A DNA stretch of 64,000 nt from Heligmosomoides polygyrus polygyrus (GCA_947396885.1 OX377201.1:30357923-30421922), one strand, 5' to 3'. Positions 1-12,754 are shown, counted from the stretch's first letter. Translations and numbers: made by a program. Notes: generated from the sequence alone by a model not told the origin.

Positions 1-1368
1 TCTGTTTTGCGAAATACCAATTTTATCTTCAAAGTAGCTCAATTTTAAATTGAAAAGCGTCCAATTTAAAACGAGATGCTGCGTAATCATTGTCTTGTCA
101 CCTGATCGTTTACTTTGTCATGTGAGTAGCTTCTCTTTGAATAGAGCTTTCAAAATAAATAATACTATACAGATCTTGTTGTGGCTGTTTTGACTGTAGC
201 CAAAGCCAAGACGGCAATCGTTTATTCGGCTAACGTTTCGGCTATTCGCCTTCTCAGAGCCTGGAAAAGTCAAAGACCAAAGTGATCCAACAGGTCCCAA
301 TTGCCTTTTCAGGCTACAATACAAGACAAAGGGCGGCCAACCATTGCCAAGTGCAGTGGAACACGTAGACGCAGGAAATGCTCACCTAATGAGATGGAAA
401 GGACCTGATGGTAGGCCACCTCCTCGGGCAACGTGCAGTGGGTAGTCTGATAAAACGGCGAGAGGCCCTACTGACTTGAAGACGTAGCGATCAAAGTCTA
501 CAGAGGTCAAGAAAAGCTGAGAGCTTACCAGTGATGGCAAGGCACTCATCCTTTCGATTCATTTTTGGACTTTTCGCAGTAATCCAAACTGCCTCTAACG
601 TCTTGCGTGCTGAAGTCTTGGGTTCACGTGCCAGTATCTTTATCGAAATCGTAAACTCTTCTCCGGGATGACCCTCCATCTTGTGCGTACCAAGTGGGGT
701 CGCCATATCCAACCTCCTCAGTCCATCTAGATTTCCTTTAACTTTCAGACACAGGGGTTGCCTATGTACTCGGCCCCGCAGACCTCACATGCGAGGAGAC
801 AGATTAGGCAGGAGGTCATGCAGTCTCCTGCTCGCCCAGATGGACAAACTGAACAGTTTGGCGTAGGCGGTCGTATTGGCGATTGCGCACCAGCTGCTGT
901 TTCAAGTTAGGTGGTGGAATTTCCACCACTCTAACCAGACGGCCCAGGTCATACCTACGCAAGGCTGCTCGCACCGCTGTACTTAAAGCATACCAGATGT
1001 AGGGAAGGCAAAACAGAGTTTTGTCGTCGATTTAGGCATTAGCCACAAGCTGTCTCCCAGTAGAAGGGCCGATTTCGGGTACTAGAAGGTATCCGTTGGA
1101 GCGAGCAATCTGACGGGCCAAATCCACCGAGTAAGATTTGTTCTCAGTGGTGGAGGAAATATCACTATACAGATCTCGTGTAAGAGCAATACCGCGTTTT
1201 CAACTCAAGAAGTGAATATGCTTACCGGTCTGGATGTTCATTCGAAAAGGGGAAGTTTATGAGAACTAGACTCTTTCTTTCGTCGCGTCATGTCCAGTAC
1301 GTAATATCGCTGGTTCTGTCGCACTTTTATCAACCGAAAACCAGCCACTATGACAGCTCCATTTCAGC
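1..1368. other. 5' flank of collagen A, no gene seen
   Basis: AT-rich flank with only short uninformative open frames. The first 70 bases contain a CCAATTTAAA-type motif that recurs near 9.6-10.4 kb and 28.5-29.3 kb, so part is probably dispersed repeat. The collagen promoter should lie here, but no element could be identified with confidence. Confidence 0.5.
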
Positions 1369-4300
1369 ATGGGCGTCGTGTCAACTGAACGTTACTTCAT
1401 CTTCGCGCTCGCCACGAGCACGTTCGCCCTTCTGGTGATGGTGATAGCCGTACCGCTTCTTCAGGCAAATCTCGAAAACCTCAAGCTCGACATCATGGGC
1501 GACATGAAGGAGTTTCGGGTGGGTTCTACTTTTCTCGTTTTCTCAGGACAGAATTATTTTTAAAGACGCTGTCGTAAAATTTTCACACCGTGCACGATCC
1601 ACACATGGTAGGCATTGCTAAGCGTCCAAGCGCCGAAAAAGCAGGAGTTGAAATAGAATTCTACAGGTCGATGATCATGAAAAACATCCCACCTACTGGG
1701 TATAGCAAAACTTTTATAACTGTTTGAAAGTTCATAAAATTCTTGACCCTGAATATGGCTGACTTCTATGGCCTAAATTTGTTGTTATGATAGCGCCGCG
1801 CTCCCGTAGAACGCTTCACGATATTTGCTTGATTGACAGTGTTACACACATAACGTTTTCCAGTCTAAGAATGCACACACAGCGTTTTCCCAACCCTTTA
1901 AACATTTATTTTGACTTTTTCATCCTGATATTGTCTGTTTAACTTTAAAACGATACTTTAATACTTGGGCCTAGAGCTTGGGTAGCCACTCTCGATTAAG
2001 AAAGATTTTTCTTGCCTTGATCAACCCTGAAAGTTTGCGTGTAGTAGAGAATTACGAGCAACGCCATGCTTTGGAGCATCATGTTGCACAAAATTGTGGA
2101 GACGCTCAGAGGCTCTTATCTCTGCAAAGAAATAACGAGGAAACCCAATTTCTAGGTTCATCTTAGAGTACTACTTCGGCCTTAAACACTCATGCGCCCT
2201 TTCAAGCAACCTTACCCGTTGTTCAAAGTGATGGTTTACTAAGCGGGAAATTTGGCGATCTTGTTAAGACGCACTTGTCAATTGTCTTGCGCCCTAGAAC
2301 AACTGGTGCAGTACATATTTAGTACTTACCGTGGTTCCGAGTCTTCATGTTGAAGACTAGTGGGGTTTCATTTGAAACGACCGACTGGCATGTTATTGAA
2401 GCTGGAGGGCGTCCCGCACGCTCGATATCTAGCCAACGCTTCTTTCCGCAAAATCTGCCAAAAATGGGTCACTCTAGAAGGATCGAAATAATCGGGTGCC
2501 TAGACTATGTACTTCCGCAAGCCTAGTTGCACACGAATCTGATCGTGTGCAACTAGGCTGCAAATCATTGGCTGCAAAGATTCGTCGTTCTATACAATCT
2601 TCTAATTTTTTTCTCTCCTCATACCTAATGTTCTCTTGTAAGAACAATATAATATTAATATACAAAATAATAAGATCATCTTTCCTGCATCAAGTCCCGC
2701 TGTTTAGAAGCAAAATGCACATTCAGATACAACGGCTATCCATATTGTAATAACAAAAAGAAGACTTGGTAGCGGTCTTCCATTCATCTACACAGTCCCC
2801 TTTCTGCAAAGAGCTAGCCACAAAATTTGGCCCATCTTTGAAGATCCTCGTTTATGTACCGCCTCAAAGAAAAACCCTGCTCTATAAGAAAAGATCTTAG
2901 AAAGCTCAGCAGTTCAGTGGAAATTTAACTCCGTATGCAGGAGCTTTTTATACAGTAATGGAATGGATACTGAGCCCAGTGCCTTAGCATCATCTAAATA
3001 GCAAATTGAAACGAAGTTACCCTTATCTACCTCCTTTGACAGTATAGGAGGCATTGTCGAAATTAGAGCGGTTGTTCCTGATTTCTGTCTTATCGTTAGG
3101 AAGCCATGCTGCTTTTTACAAATGAGGTCATTGTTTTTGAGGCAACTCATTATTTTTTGCATAGGATATGCTCCATTACCACTTGCCAGTTGAAGTGGAA
3201 AGGCAGATGGACCTATAATTGGTGATACAAATTTTGGGACCTTTTTTGTGAAGAAGGCTAGATTTCCATAGATTCGAGAGACTTCATTGTAAGGAACAAA
3301 TTTGTTGAAAAGAAGCGCTAGACGGGAGACCAACCCTAGTGCCGCTTTTTTCAGGAATATATAGGGAATGTTATCCGGTGATGTAGAAACCCATGTGGCA
3401 GCTTACGGAGTGTGTTGTAGAGTAATTCGTTCGAGATATCTATCCAGTTCAGCTCTCTGTCGTCGATTTTAGGAGTAAACGAGCACCTGTGTCAAATGGC
3501 TGTTTATTCCACACTAGGTGTTCACGCTTCCATACTGGAAAATCATCTCGTGAGAAGCTGTGGGCGCAGAATGATTCAGCGTTGTCTCATGGACGCATTT
3601 CAGACTTCCACTGATGCCATCTGGAGTGATATTATGACGCTCGAGCAAAGCGGAGCCGTTCAGAAAAGGGAGATCCCGTTCGTGTACAGCTACCGGCCGT
3701 GGATCCATCGCAAATCCAAACGTAAGAACGTTTGTTCTTCTTCAGTTTCTACTACATTCCGTGTATCTGCGTAGTGTAGCAGTCCTTCGAAAATCTGTAG
3801 CGTTATGAATCGGCCAGCTCACTGTTGCACTCACACGTTGTTCCTCTGCCAAGCCGCATTTTTATTTGAGTTTCCTCACATTTTCACTAAAAAGTAGCCC
3901 AAACAAAGCCTAACTCACTCTTCTGCACAAGTGTGCCTTTTGTTGTTCTGCATTCAATCCTTACTGGCACATGTCCCACAAATGCACCACTGCACAGATC
4001 TTCGAATCCGCCAAATTCACCATCGGCACTCGACAAGAAAGCACAAGCATAAGTCAAGTCGAAGAGTGAGAATATTCCCCTACGCCTTGGAGGACAAAAA
4101 GCGCTGGGGCAGACGCGTAGCGATCAACATGCAACGTGAGACACTTCCGCACACCTCTAACACTGATCTTGAGCAGCTTGACTGCTTTCAAATACGCCAC
4201 CTTTCCTCGAACAAAATCCATTTCAGCACCTCCGCAGCGGGTTTATGGTCAGACGATCCTCAACAAGCAAGGTCGGCGTATCTTCACGGACGCCGAACTC

Positions 4301-7300
4301 ATTGGAACACCAGGAGAACGCACCGGTGAGTCGGAAACACTGCCACCACTCTCCGATTTCTTGGGTCAGAAGTTGTTCCTGCCAAATGGCAGACAATAAC
4401 CTTGCCATGCCGTTTTTGGTCACTTCAAATCGTTTGTACTCCGAAAGCAAAGATTTTAAAGATTCTTGCATAGCAAGAAAATAGTTTCCTTGTGGCTTCC
4501 TCTGCTAAGCACGCCAAGACAAAGAAGCTTTAGCTAAGTAGTTCAGGCCTAGTAGCTCGTTGAAGCGAAGCGATACTTTTATTATATAACCCGAAGAGCG
4601 GGCATTCTACCACTTCATTCTCTCGCTTGGTCCAGCAAACGTTTCATCACTGCCTAATAGATCATCAAATCATCGGTTGTTTACTGCTACACTATTTAAA
4701 GAAGAATGATTTATTTCTTTATTTATTTTTTGGCGCCGCCGCCAGGTAAGGTGGAGGCTAAGGGATCCATAGAATTAGAACTTGCCCACCACATTGGACG
4801 ACGTCGAACGCGACAGTGACGTGACACAGCTGCGAATCAGCGTCCGCCTCCCAATTTCGTACGAGTCGTTCCGAGGAGCGAGCCATGCACGGCGAACTTG
4901 GTAAACCCCACCAGGGGTGCACAATTAGCGGTTAACGATATATCGCATTTAATGAATTGACGGCATTTTTCGTTAAAATCTGGCTTACCGACTTAACGGA
5001 AATTTTTACAAATTGAACGGGATTTTAACGGACCTTGTTCTCAGTGAGTTCATCACATTTACCCTTGGTATTCTCTAATGTTGCAGACCTCATCCTCCCG
5101 ATTAAGTATGCTTCTGAAAAAAACTGTTGAGATCAGCAAGAATATTTTTATGCTTTCGTGAATTTCTTTTGAATTTTTGGAAATAATGCAATTTGGGGGC
5201 GCGTGTGGCGCAGTCGGCTAGGTACCGGCTGTCGCGTACACCCTGTGCCAGATTTCTGGCCCTCTTTTCGGAATTTCGTGCCCAGACCAACTAAGCCTTT
5301 GATGTCACTCTGGGGTCGGTGAATTGGTACCAGACTTGTCTGGGAAGGTTACACGGCTGCCTTCTTCATCGGCTGGCCACCGCAACTCATTGTACGGTCG
5401 AATACGCATTCAAGTTGCCTCCAGGATATCCCGTAGAAGTAGAAAGCGTTGCACATCCCAAAAGGGATTGAGTAACAGCGTCCTTTATCCTTATCCGTTG
5501 ATGCATTTTGAAGCTAGAAATTTCTTCCCCGGGCCCCTAAGCCTGGTAGGCCGGAATTCTTTTGCCCGCCACCTGGAGCATTCGAGACGGAGAGAATGTT
5601 TTCGGCAGCCGGACGTATTTTAAACGATTTTAGAAAAACGCTGATAACAAAAGCTATTTTTCTAAACGTTAACACGTTGACGACGTGACACACCTTCTCG
5701 GCAGTGTGGGTCCGTGCGACACGATGTTATGTGACGGTCCCGACGTTGCAAAAAATGGATTGATCCCACGCACTAGGCACTCGAAAATCGTGCGTTCGAC
5801 AACGTTTCACATTCCACTGATAGGCTTTTAATTGTATTTGTATTAGTTTCTTATGTACTTAATTGGCTTGTGTCCCCATCCAAATTGCATATGCTCGTCG
5901 AACAGCCAGACAAAAGAACTAGGAAAGGAGAAAATCCGGGTACCTGACTGATCGCACATTTTAAGACGCCTTGTCGGTGATCACCTTGAATGATAATTGC
6001 ATACTTCAATACTTGATTCTTATTCCACAATCTGTGGATAATTTGCTGCTGAAAGCTTGTTTACCTTTCTGTGTTTGTTGGCGTTAATTGTTTATTTTAC
6101 ATTGCAGTGTTACACTCCACTCCTTGAACTTTAGCTTTTGACCTCTTGAAATTGAAACGTATAAGGTTTTCCTTGATTTTCCAATTGAAATAATGGTTTC
6201 TAGCTAACTGTACTTTTTAACAAATTTTAACATCATCATCATCATCATTTTCATTAGCGTCTGTCCCGCTTTGTGGCGGGGTCCGCTCTTCTGGTGTGGT
6301 GACGCCAATTCTCCCGATCAAATGCTTGATCAGGGTGCACACCATCTTCAAGTCCAAGTGCAACGCATCTAGCCAACGTTGCTTCGGGCCTCCCTTGGGC
6401 CGCTTTCCAGGGACCTCAAGGTTCAGGCCAGTCTTACGGACGGTGTCGTCGTTAGTGCGAAGGACGTGGCCGTACCATCGTAGACGTGCTTCGCGCAGCT
6501 TCTCGGCTATCGGGGCGACACCGAACCTCTGCCGTATGGTGTCGTTGCGAACACGGTCCAAACGCTTTACTCCGGCCGTCCACCGTAGCATTCTCGTCTC
6601 CATTACACTGAGGCGGCTTTCAATTTCCTTCGTCACGGGCCAGCACTCAGCACCGTACGTCGCTAATGGGCGGACTACTGTTCTATAAACCTTCGATTTG
6701 AGGTACTCAGGTATTGTCCTGTCGCAGAGCACCCCAGTCAGCGAGCGCGGCACTTGGACCAGGCTGCACTCACAAGTGCATCCACCTCCAACTTTAGGCT
6801 GCCATCGGACGTGACTGTTGATCCGAGATACTTGAAAGATAAAACTCGTGAAAGCTCAGCGCCATTGATCTTAATACATCTGTGCTCATTCACATCAGTC
6901 GTCAAATACTCCGTCCTTTTGATGTTTAGCTTGAGTTCGAACAATGCCAAGCGATCGCACCATTTTAACAAAAGTTAGCGATTTTCGAAAAATTTAGCGG
7001 AAATTTTCCATTAAAAAATTTCGTTAAAAAGGTTATAGCACAGAATTTCATGTGCACCACCGAACCTCACCGGTTGGTGCACCAACGCGAAGACCTGCGC
7101 ATGTCATTTGAACCAAGGATCAGGAATCAACAGAGGTGTTGCATACAGCATTCTTGGTTGAAAGTGATAGAGGACTTCGAGCATTTCTTTTCGTACAAAA
7201 CACCGTTACCGCTCCCTGAAAGGCTGAAAAAACTCGTCGATTCCAAGCTCCGGTAACCTCCTCTGCAACAGGGCCTTTTATTCCACTTTTGTTTTATGTA

Positions 7301-8473
7301 ATTTACGTACTTCATGCAACTAGTGTTGTTCTAGACGTATCTTGAAAGTACCTGGAGTCAATTGTTCAACAGGTAACTACTGCAAGTACATAGTTGTAGA
7401 TAGGCCACCGAAGCCTCCTCTGGACGTTAAATATTCATTCAAAGTGCGACACAATGTGGAGCAAAATGCGTCTTTGCAGTCACTCACTGAACTTCAACAT
7501 TCACATTATTTATATAGTTCCTTCTAACAATAAGTTTCATTTTCTATGTCATTCCATCCATTTGCTGATAGGAGCACCTCAAAGCTATAGTTTTTCGGCA
7601 CGATCCAAGCTCCACCCAGAGAGGGCGGTTCAATAGCAAGCCTCATGTAATTGTTCAGTGACGGAGTGGCAACATCGTCAATGCCGGCTAGTCCCAGATC
7701 CGAACTGTCCCTCAGGTCAAACTGGCCCACCCGGAGAGGGCGGTGCTGATGGAGGTGAGGTGTCGAAGAAGAATTGGATCAAGCAATGCATAAGCACTGT
7801 GCTTTTAGAGGACGGATTCGATGGGCTCCCAGGAACACACGGGCTAGATGGTGAGACGGACACGAAGGATTGCGTCCAATGTCCTGAAGGCCCACCTGGT
7901 CCACAGGGCCCAATAGGGCTTTCTGGACAACGGGGAGTAAGAGGTGCGTCGACTATTGTAGACCCATTTCCACGTCCGTTTTTCATGAATCCATCCCTTC
8001 CCAGGTCCTAGCGGTACGCCAGGCGTTGCTAATCTGGTGCCAGGGCCTCCAGGAACTGCCGGAGAACGGGGACGACCAGGTACTTTTTGATCTGAGATTT
8101 AGAAGATTTAGAAGTCACAGATCCGTTAGAGCATCGCTTGAGTGAAGTTGATTTTTAGGTGCTGATGGACCTCCAGGAGCTCCAGGCGAATCAGGAAAAT
8201 TCGCTACCAGGTGGATTTGTGCCCCTGGGGAAAAAGGACACCCAGGTACGCAACAAAGAATGGTAAGAAAGCTAAGTTATGAAAAGTGAGACTATCTACT
8301 TAGGTGTCCAAGGCAGACCTGGGCATCCTGGTGCGCAAGGAATTCAAGGGCATAGCGGTGACACTGGACGCACCGGTGAACAAGGAGACAGAGGAGCGGA
8401 AGGCGCTCCTGGACCGCGAGGGAAGCCAGGACCAAGTGGACGGAAAGGTCGAATGCGTGAGTTCTGTTTTTAG
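1369..8473 (+). CDS. Cuticle collagen A (8 exons)
   Basis: Structural collagen of the nematode cuticle, made in hypodermis and secreted. Exons: 1369-1518, 3604-3721, 4227-4325, 7659-7754, 7809-7943, 8005-8079, 8159-8245, 8304-8473; all phases match and the sum is 309 codons plus stop, a usual size for this family. Exon 1 has a hydrophobic signal-anchor (about residues 8-30) ending in DMKEFR; exon 2 continues TSTDAIWSDIM, the Col_cuticle_N pattern, then a basic RKSK stretch. Exons 4-8 carry Gly-X-Y blocks with cysteine groups (CRLVPDPNC, CVQC, WICAP). Exon 3 has only one GTPGERTG block and is the least certain. The end assumes read-through of a possible donor at 8457, giving the tail MREFCF; a further exon cannot be excluded. 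Introns 1-3 (2.1, 0.5, 3.3 kb) hold transposon fragments; introns 4-7 are 54-79 bp. Members of this family are numerous, so no gene name is given. Confidence 0.87.
2914..3410 (-). mobile_element. CR1-like LINE reverse transcriptase fragment
   Basis: Minus-strand sequence resembling the finger/palm part of a CR1/Jockey-type non-LTR reverse transcriptase: LLFNKFVPYNEVSRIYG, then QHGFLTIRQKSGTTALIST and ICYLDDAKALGSVSIPLLY, matching the family pattern of QHGF followed by YLDFSKAFDSV. The segment between these blocks is frame-shifted (the NYRPIS region reads in another frame), and neither end of the element is present. It lies in intron 1 of collagen A, antisense to it. A dead fragment. Confidence 0.75.
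5195..5492 (+). repeat. SINE-like repeat, near-full copy 1
   Basis: Copy of a dispersed family of about 290 bp. Its head has an A-box-like TGGCGCAGTCGG near 5206. The body shares GGTGAATTGGTACCAGAC and the GGGATTGAGTAAC...CCTTTATCC 3' end with the copies at 35041-35333 and 60821-61099 (both inverted). The B-box region is degenerate in this copy. No protein is encoded. Confidence 0.7.
6233..6961 (-). mobile_element. 5'-truncated RTE retrotransposon
   Basis: Minus-strand 3' end of an RTE-type LINE. It encodes the C-terminal part of the reverse transcriptase protein in two frames: KYLGSTVTSDGSLKLEVDA in one, then SKVYRTVVRPLATYGAECW and RLRWYGHVLR in the next. It ends in an ATG-repeat tail (6233-6249 read on the minus strand), as RTE elements often do. 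A 9-bp direct repeat ATTTTAACA flanks it exactly (6224-6232 and 6962-6970), so the insertion boundaries are clear. At 729 bp it lacks the endonuclease and most of the polymerase. Same family as the long copy at 45836-48927. Confidence 0.92.
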
Positions 8474-8659
8474 TTTCTTTTAAAACTCTTCCTACATAAG
8501 AAAGGCAGGTTTGGAAACGACACTAGGCTTTCTTGACTGCTATGTCAACACTGAAGTGGAACAGCACAACAGCTGGTTCAATTTGCGACGTTCTAGAGCA
8601 GGAACTTCTGTTATTAGCAGGTCAAACAAAGCCATCTCCTTGCAGTTATCCCTTCCTTA

Positions 8660-8825
8660 ACACAATTACTAGTTCTGTGGAACGATAAACTCAAGCACAC
8701 TCTAACCTTCTTCGTTTTACTGGAAGTCGTGGTTCCCAACGTGAAGTTCTTCAGGCGACTTTTGTAGCCCGAATTTGGCGTTGAAGTCGCCGATGCAACA
8801 GACATGCTTTTCGCGTTTGGCCCAG
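8660..8825 (-). mobile_element. LINE endonuclease fragment
   Basis: In one minus-strand frame the sequence reads CCIGDFNAKFGLQKSPEELH then VGNHDFQ, the GDFNAK_G motif of the exonuclease-endonuclease-phosphatase domain of non-LTR retrotransposons. A stop follows, and the later match (EFIVPQN) is also interrupted. It lies just past the end of collagen A and should not be taken for its last exon. The element type cannot be fixed from so short a piece. Confidence 0.7.
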
Positions 8826-8841
8826 GAGATTCTTTACTCAC

Positions 8842-11800
8842 AAAAGAACTGAACGTGATTCGGGTTTTCGTACACGTACATGGGTTTCTGGAGAAGCTTA
8901 GTGGACATATTAAATTACAAGTTGCAGGTTAAAAATTACTAGTTTTGAACGTTAATGGAAAAACAGTTCAGTTACCTGACCTTGGAAAGCTCAGTGACAA
9001 TTCTTTTACAATTCGGAGCACGCTGGCGTAACGGTAAAGCAGCCAATAAAGTCGGGGTTTTAGTGAAGCTCAGCACTTAAGACTTTAATGGATGAAATTT
9101 CCAGCAAACGGTCTTCGATACTGTGAATGTCCGCCTCGAACGAAGGCATTCCGCGGCTACATTATGACGGCGATCGAGGAAGGAAAGGAAGCGAGAGGGT
9201 ATCCAACGGATCTCATGTTCGAATGACACACGTATGTAATTGTTGCCATAAACCAATGATGTTGAATGAATGCTTGAAAAGTTGAACAACTGAGGAAGGC
9301 GCAGCGGTATGAAGACAAAAGCGAAAACTGTAGTGAATTGAAGCTGATAGAAAAATTCTGTTATCAAGCAACAAAATTGTGTCTATCTCAACGCTACATG
9401 CTAATCGAGACTAACAATAAAAATGATCGATGGGCAATCAGTATATGATGTGGTGCCGTTGTCAAGCAGTTCCGTTCTTGAATACATTCAAAAATTCACT
9501 AACACAGATGCTATGTTGCCCAATCTTTACTTTCTTTTGTTCGAATAATTTTTATTTTAAAAACCACATATGTATGTGCAATTTTAATATCAAATTGGGC
9601 ACCTGGAGTCAAATCGGACAGCACTCAAACCAAATTGGACGCTTCTAGGCAAGCTTGACTTGACAATTTCGAAATGGAACTTAACTTCCTCCAAATCAAA
9701 AGGATGAAGAGGTTTCATAGGTTGAACTAGAGACTCTTCAAAAAGTCAATCATTGCTTGTCTAGGCAAAGCTTTGTATAACTTTGCAGAAAATTTTACAC
9801 ACCTGCCCCGTAAGTAAGGTAGACATTGTGTTCAAAAAAAATTTCACATTTTTATTTTTGAGGAAAAATTGGGTCTTATTCTAGAGCACGAAAAGGCAGC
9901 GCGTGAGAAGGGATAGCTCGTCATACACCACTCTGTTTTTGCAGTTGCGGTTTTCACTTGATTAATGGGGCATGTGCAGCTTATCCAAAACAGCAAAATG
10001 AAGTTGTGTGTGAATTGAGCAATTGTTTCGTTCTATTGTTGGCAAGCGTATAATTCTACGCAAACAGAAGGTTTCAATCAAGTGCAAATAGCGACATCTT
10101 GGACGAATACACGGCGCAGTCCCTTCTTTCAGCAAACTAATAAACTGCTGCCATTCTGCACTTTGAAACAAGCTTTAAACCATCACTTCTAATTAAATAA
10201 TGAAATTTTTATAAATTTTGAAATAGGGTGCTCACTTTTGGAGAATGTGAAACTTAAAGAAAAATTAAAAAGTTTTTCCAAAAAATTCTCGGACAAACAA
10301 ATATTCTAACCTTTTGGAATCTTTCGTTTTTCTGGGAGACGTCCATTTTAATTCGAAACATGGTAAGTTTGACTTTCAAAGCGTCAAGTTTATTTAGAAA
10401 AGTGTTCAATTTGATTTAAAAAATGTCCAATTCGACATGAAGACGGTTTAAATTACAATGATTTTATAAAAAGTTGTTTAAAAATATGCTGACATAAAGA
10501 AAGAACATGACGCTCCAGAATCTTTAAAACCTTCGGTAAAATAGCGATTTAAAAAACTTCTAGTGAGAAACTTAAGAGGGCTTAATGCTAACGCATCTGT
10601 ACCTTCTTTTTTCCTCCAGGCCTTATTGTGAGGAGTCATGAAATGAGATACCTTCCTGGAAAGTCAAAAATATTCAAAAAACATTCAAAAGTTTATGAAA
10701 GCATGAACGATAAAACGGCCACTTCAGTCAGTGATGCGCCACGCATTCGAATCCCACAGGATACTGCGGAATCCAATTGATTGTGTATCTGTCCCACGCG
10801 ATGACTTGCGGTGTCAAGCCGATCTACATATCAGTGTAGGTAGGTCTTAGCGGGCAACCACAGAAACTGCTCAGCGATTTCAGATGGATGGAATGCTCGG
10901 CTATTCTGTGCGGAACTCGAACGAAGGTCATCGTTTTTGCGCATTCAACAGCGGGCGCCTCCTCCGGCTGCACTAGTGCGTGCCCGAAGGATGTGCGCAA
11001 CCCCCGAAGCTGTAGGGCCATCCCAATCACCACTCCGAAACAGCTCACCGCAACTGTCCGACAGAAAGTCTACGGGTATCAGACTAGACACCCATAGGAC
11101 TGCCTGTCAGCACAACAGTCACGCAGTCGCCCTTTATGCTACGTGTGAAACGGGAAACTGCCACAAAAAATGGTTCGCCCAAGAAAATTTTCCGAGAGGT
11201 TTGTTTGACACCAAAAAAGACATTGAAAAGGGCACCAACTTTCTGTAAAGCATCAATTGTATAATATTTCACTTGTTAACGTCTGAAATGCGATGATATT
11301 TAGCATGGTGCATGAACTGGAGTGATATAAAATTATGCAATGTACAATTTTATATCGTTGTATATTTGTACAATGTGTCTACACAATATACATTATACAT
11401 TTATACAATGATATAAAATTATACAATGTTTATTTCGTACTGGGCAGATTTGGATTCACCTAGGTTTTTTAAATGAAACTGAATATTTTTCAACTTAAGT
11501 GAGCTTATTCCTGAAACTAGCGTAGCGATGCTTAAAGCGGGAGTGCGATACGTTTCATAATCAAGTTGAACGAAATTTTCAAAAATTAAGTTTTATAACG
11601 ATCTTCAATGAGTAGGGAAGGGGGTTCGATTTTTGCAGACTGACAAAATTTATTTTTTTTTGCAGACAAATAAATTCAAATTTTCGCTGTATGATGGAAA
11701 CGCTTGAAACATTAAGTGATAAGTTGTTTCATTCAGAAAGAAAAGATTATTTTTACGAGAAACTGAATTTCAAATGCGGCCTCAACTAATCATGATCCCT

Positions 11801-12282
11801 GCAAAAAGACTTGATTTCTAGTGCATAAAAATAAGGGCGTAAAGTCTATGGCGTCAACGTTTATTACCTATCTCCTTCAGGTAGAAAAAAATTATTTCCG
11901 TAACAAGCAAAGGCTTCGCTTACAATTCCGTGATTGATTCGAAGAGTGCTTCAAAAAGCTCTATAGCACACCCGATCGCAGATTCCGAACCAGTTGCCCG
12001 CAAGTTTGCAGGCTGCACCCAACCAATCTTCCCAGATCCTGGTGGTCTGCTTCGCGAACGCACATAAGCATCTCATACTTCGTCGGATATGGAAGGCATG
12101 CAGAAGTGTATTTTAACTCGCAAAGCCTAGAAGAGACCTTCTTTGTGTTTCACGACTTTTTTTGTTCCCGTATGGGCTACGGTGTTCAATTTCATTTTTG
12201 TTAACTCGCATGGATCTCTTCGGTAGTTAGTGTTTTTGGATTATTTATCTGTACACAACACCACCTTTTTCGATGAAATTCC
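8842..12282. other. Intergenic, no gene recognised
   Basis: AT-rich sequence between collagen A and the kinase. It holds a diffuse block (about 9590-10480) similar in motif order to 28510-29360, with a shared ACCAAATTGGAC followed by GCAAGCTTGAC; a degenerate SINE-like piece around 10730-10850; and a short AT-rich inverted repeat near 11323-11365. Open frames here are short and match nothing I recognise. Confidence 0.5.
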
Positions 12283-12675
12283 AAAGAGTGAGAGTTGGAG
12301 ATCAGAGGACGTGTTGCGGAAGTTGTGCTCCAAATGTCCGATGTGGTGTATGAATTTCCGGAAGATCATGTCTAATATCTGCCTTTAGGAGCGTCGCCCA
12401 CTTTTTGGCGCTCGGTTTATGACTTTTGGAATACCTCGCCTAATGTTTAACTTCGGTAAGAGGGTCGTGGAACACTTCAGAACTGAGACAGTCGGTGGTG
12501 TGAGTTCAGAGGTGATGTGCGCTCTTTGGCTTCGGGACATCGTTCCTGGCCACGCGCTGAGAGGTGAGCGCACGCACCGCGGATCACTGCTGCTAGGTAC
12601 CTCACTAAAAGCATTTTCGAAGAAGACCTCCATTCAAAAAATGCATCAAAACGACCGTTAAGGTACTCAAAGCGA
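12283..12675 (-). repeat. Dispersed repeat with preserved frame, copy 1
   Basis: Highly similar, in inverted orientation, to 38597-38997. Read on the minus strand both copies show the same frame, including NAFSEVPSSSD, AHITSELTPPT and SGRRS, followed by LEHNFR and TSSD. This copy has an in-frame stop after SGRRS. Family unknown to me; it could be part of a transposon gene or a non-coding repeat with a chance open frame. Confidence 0.7.
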
Positions 12676-12754
12676 CTTACATATCTAAGTCGTGAAAGCG
12701 TATCGAATACGATTGCTTGCTCAATTTCTTTTTAAAAAAATCGTCGCGATGAAT

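Larger units (their letters stand above)
4326..7658. other. Intron 3 of collagen A, repeat-filled
   Basis: A 3.3-kb intron with a donor (GTGAGT) at 4326 and an acceptor at 7657-7658. It contains one SINE-like copy (5195-5492), a TTAACG-rich unclassified stretch on both sides of an RTE insertion (about 4920-5040 and 6960-7040), and the truncated RTE itself. No additional exon was recognised. Confidence 0.6.

Noticed and set aside
8614..8841. 75-codon minus frame, or a terminal collagen A exon, at this position
   Set aside because: The correct frame reads the LINE endonuclease motif GDFNAK_G, so the open frame and the apparent acceptors are by-products of a retrotransposon scrap.
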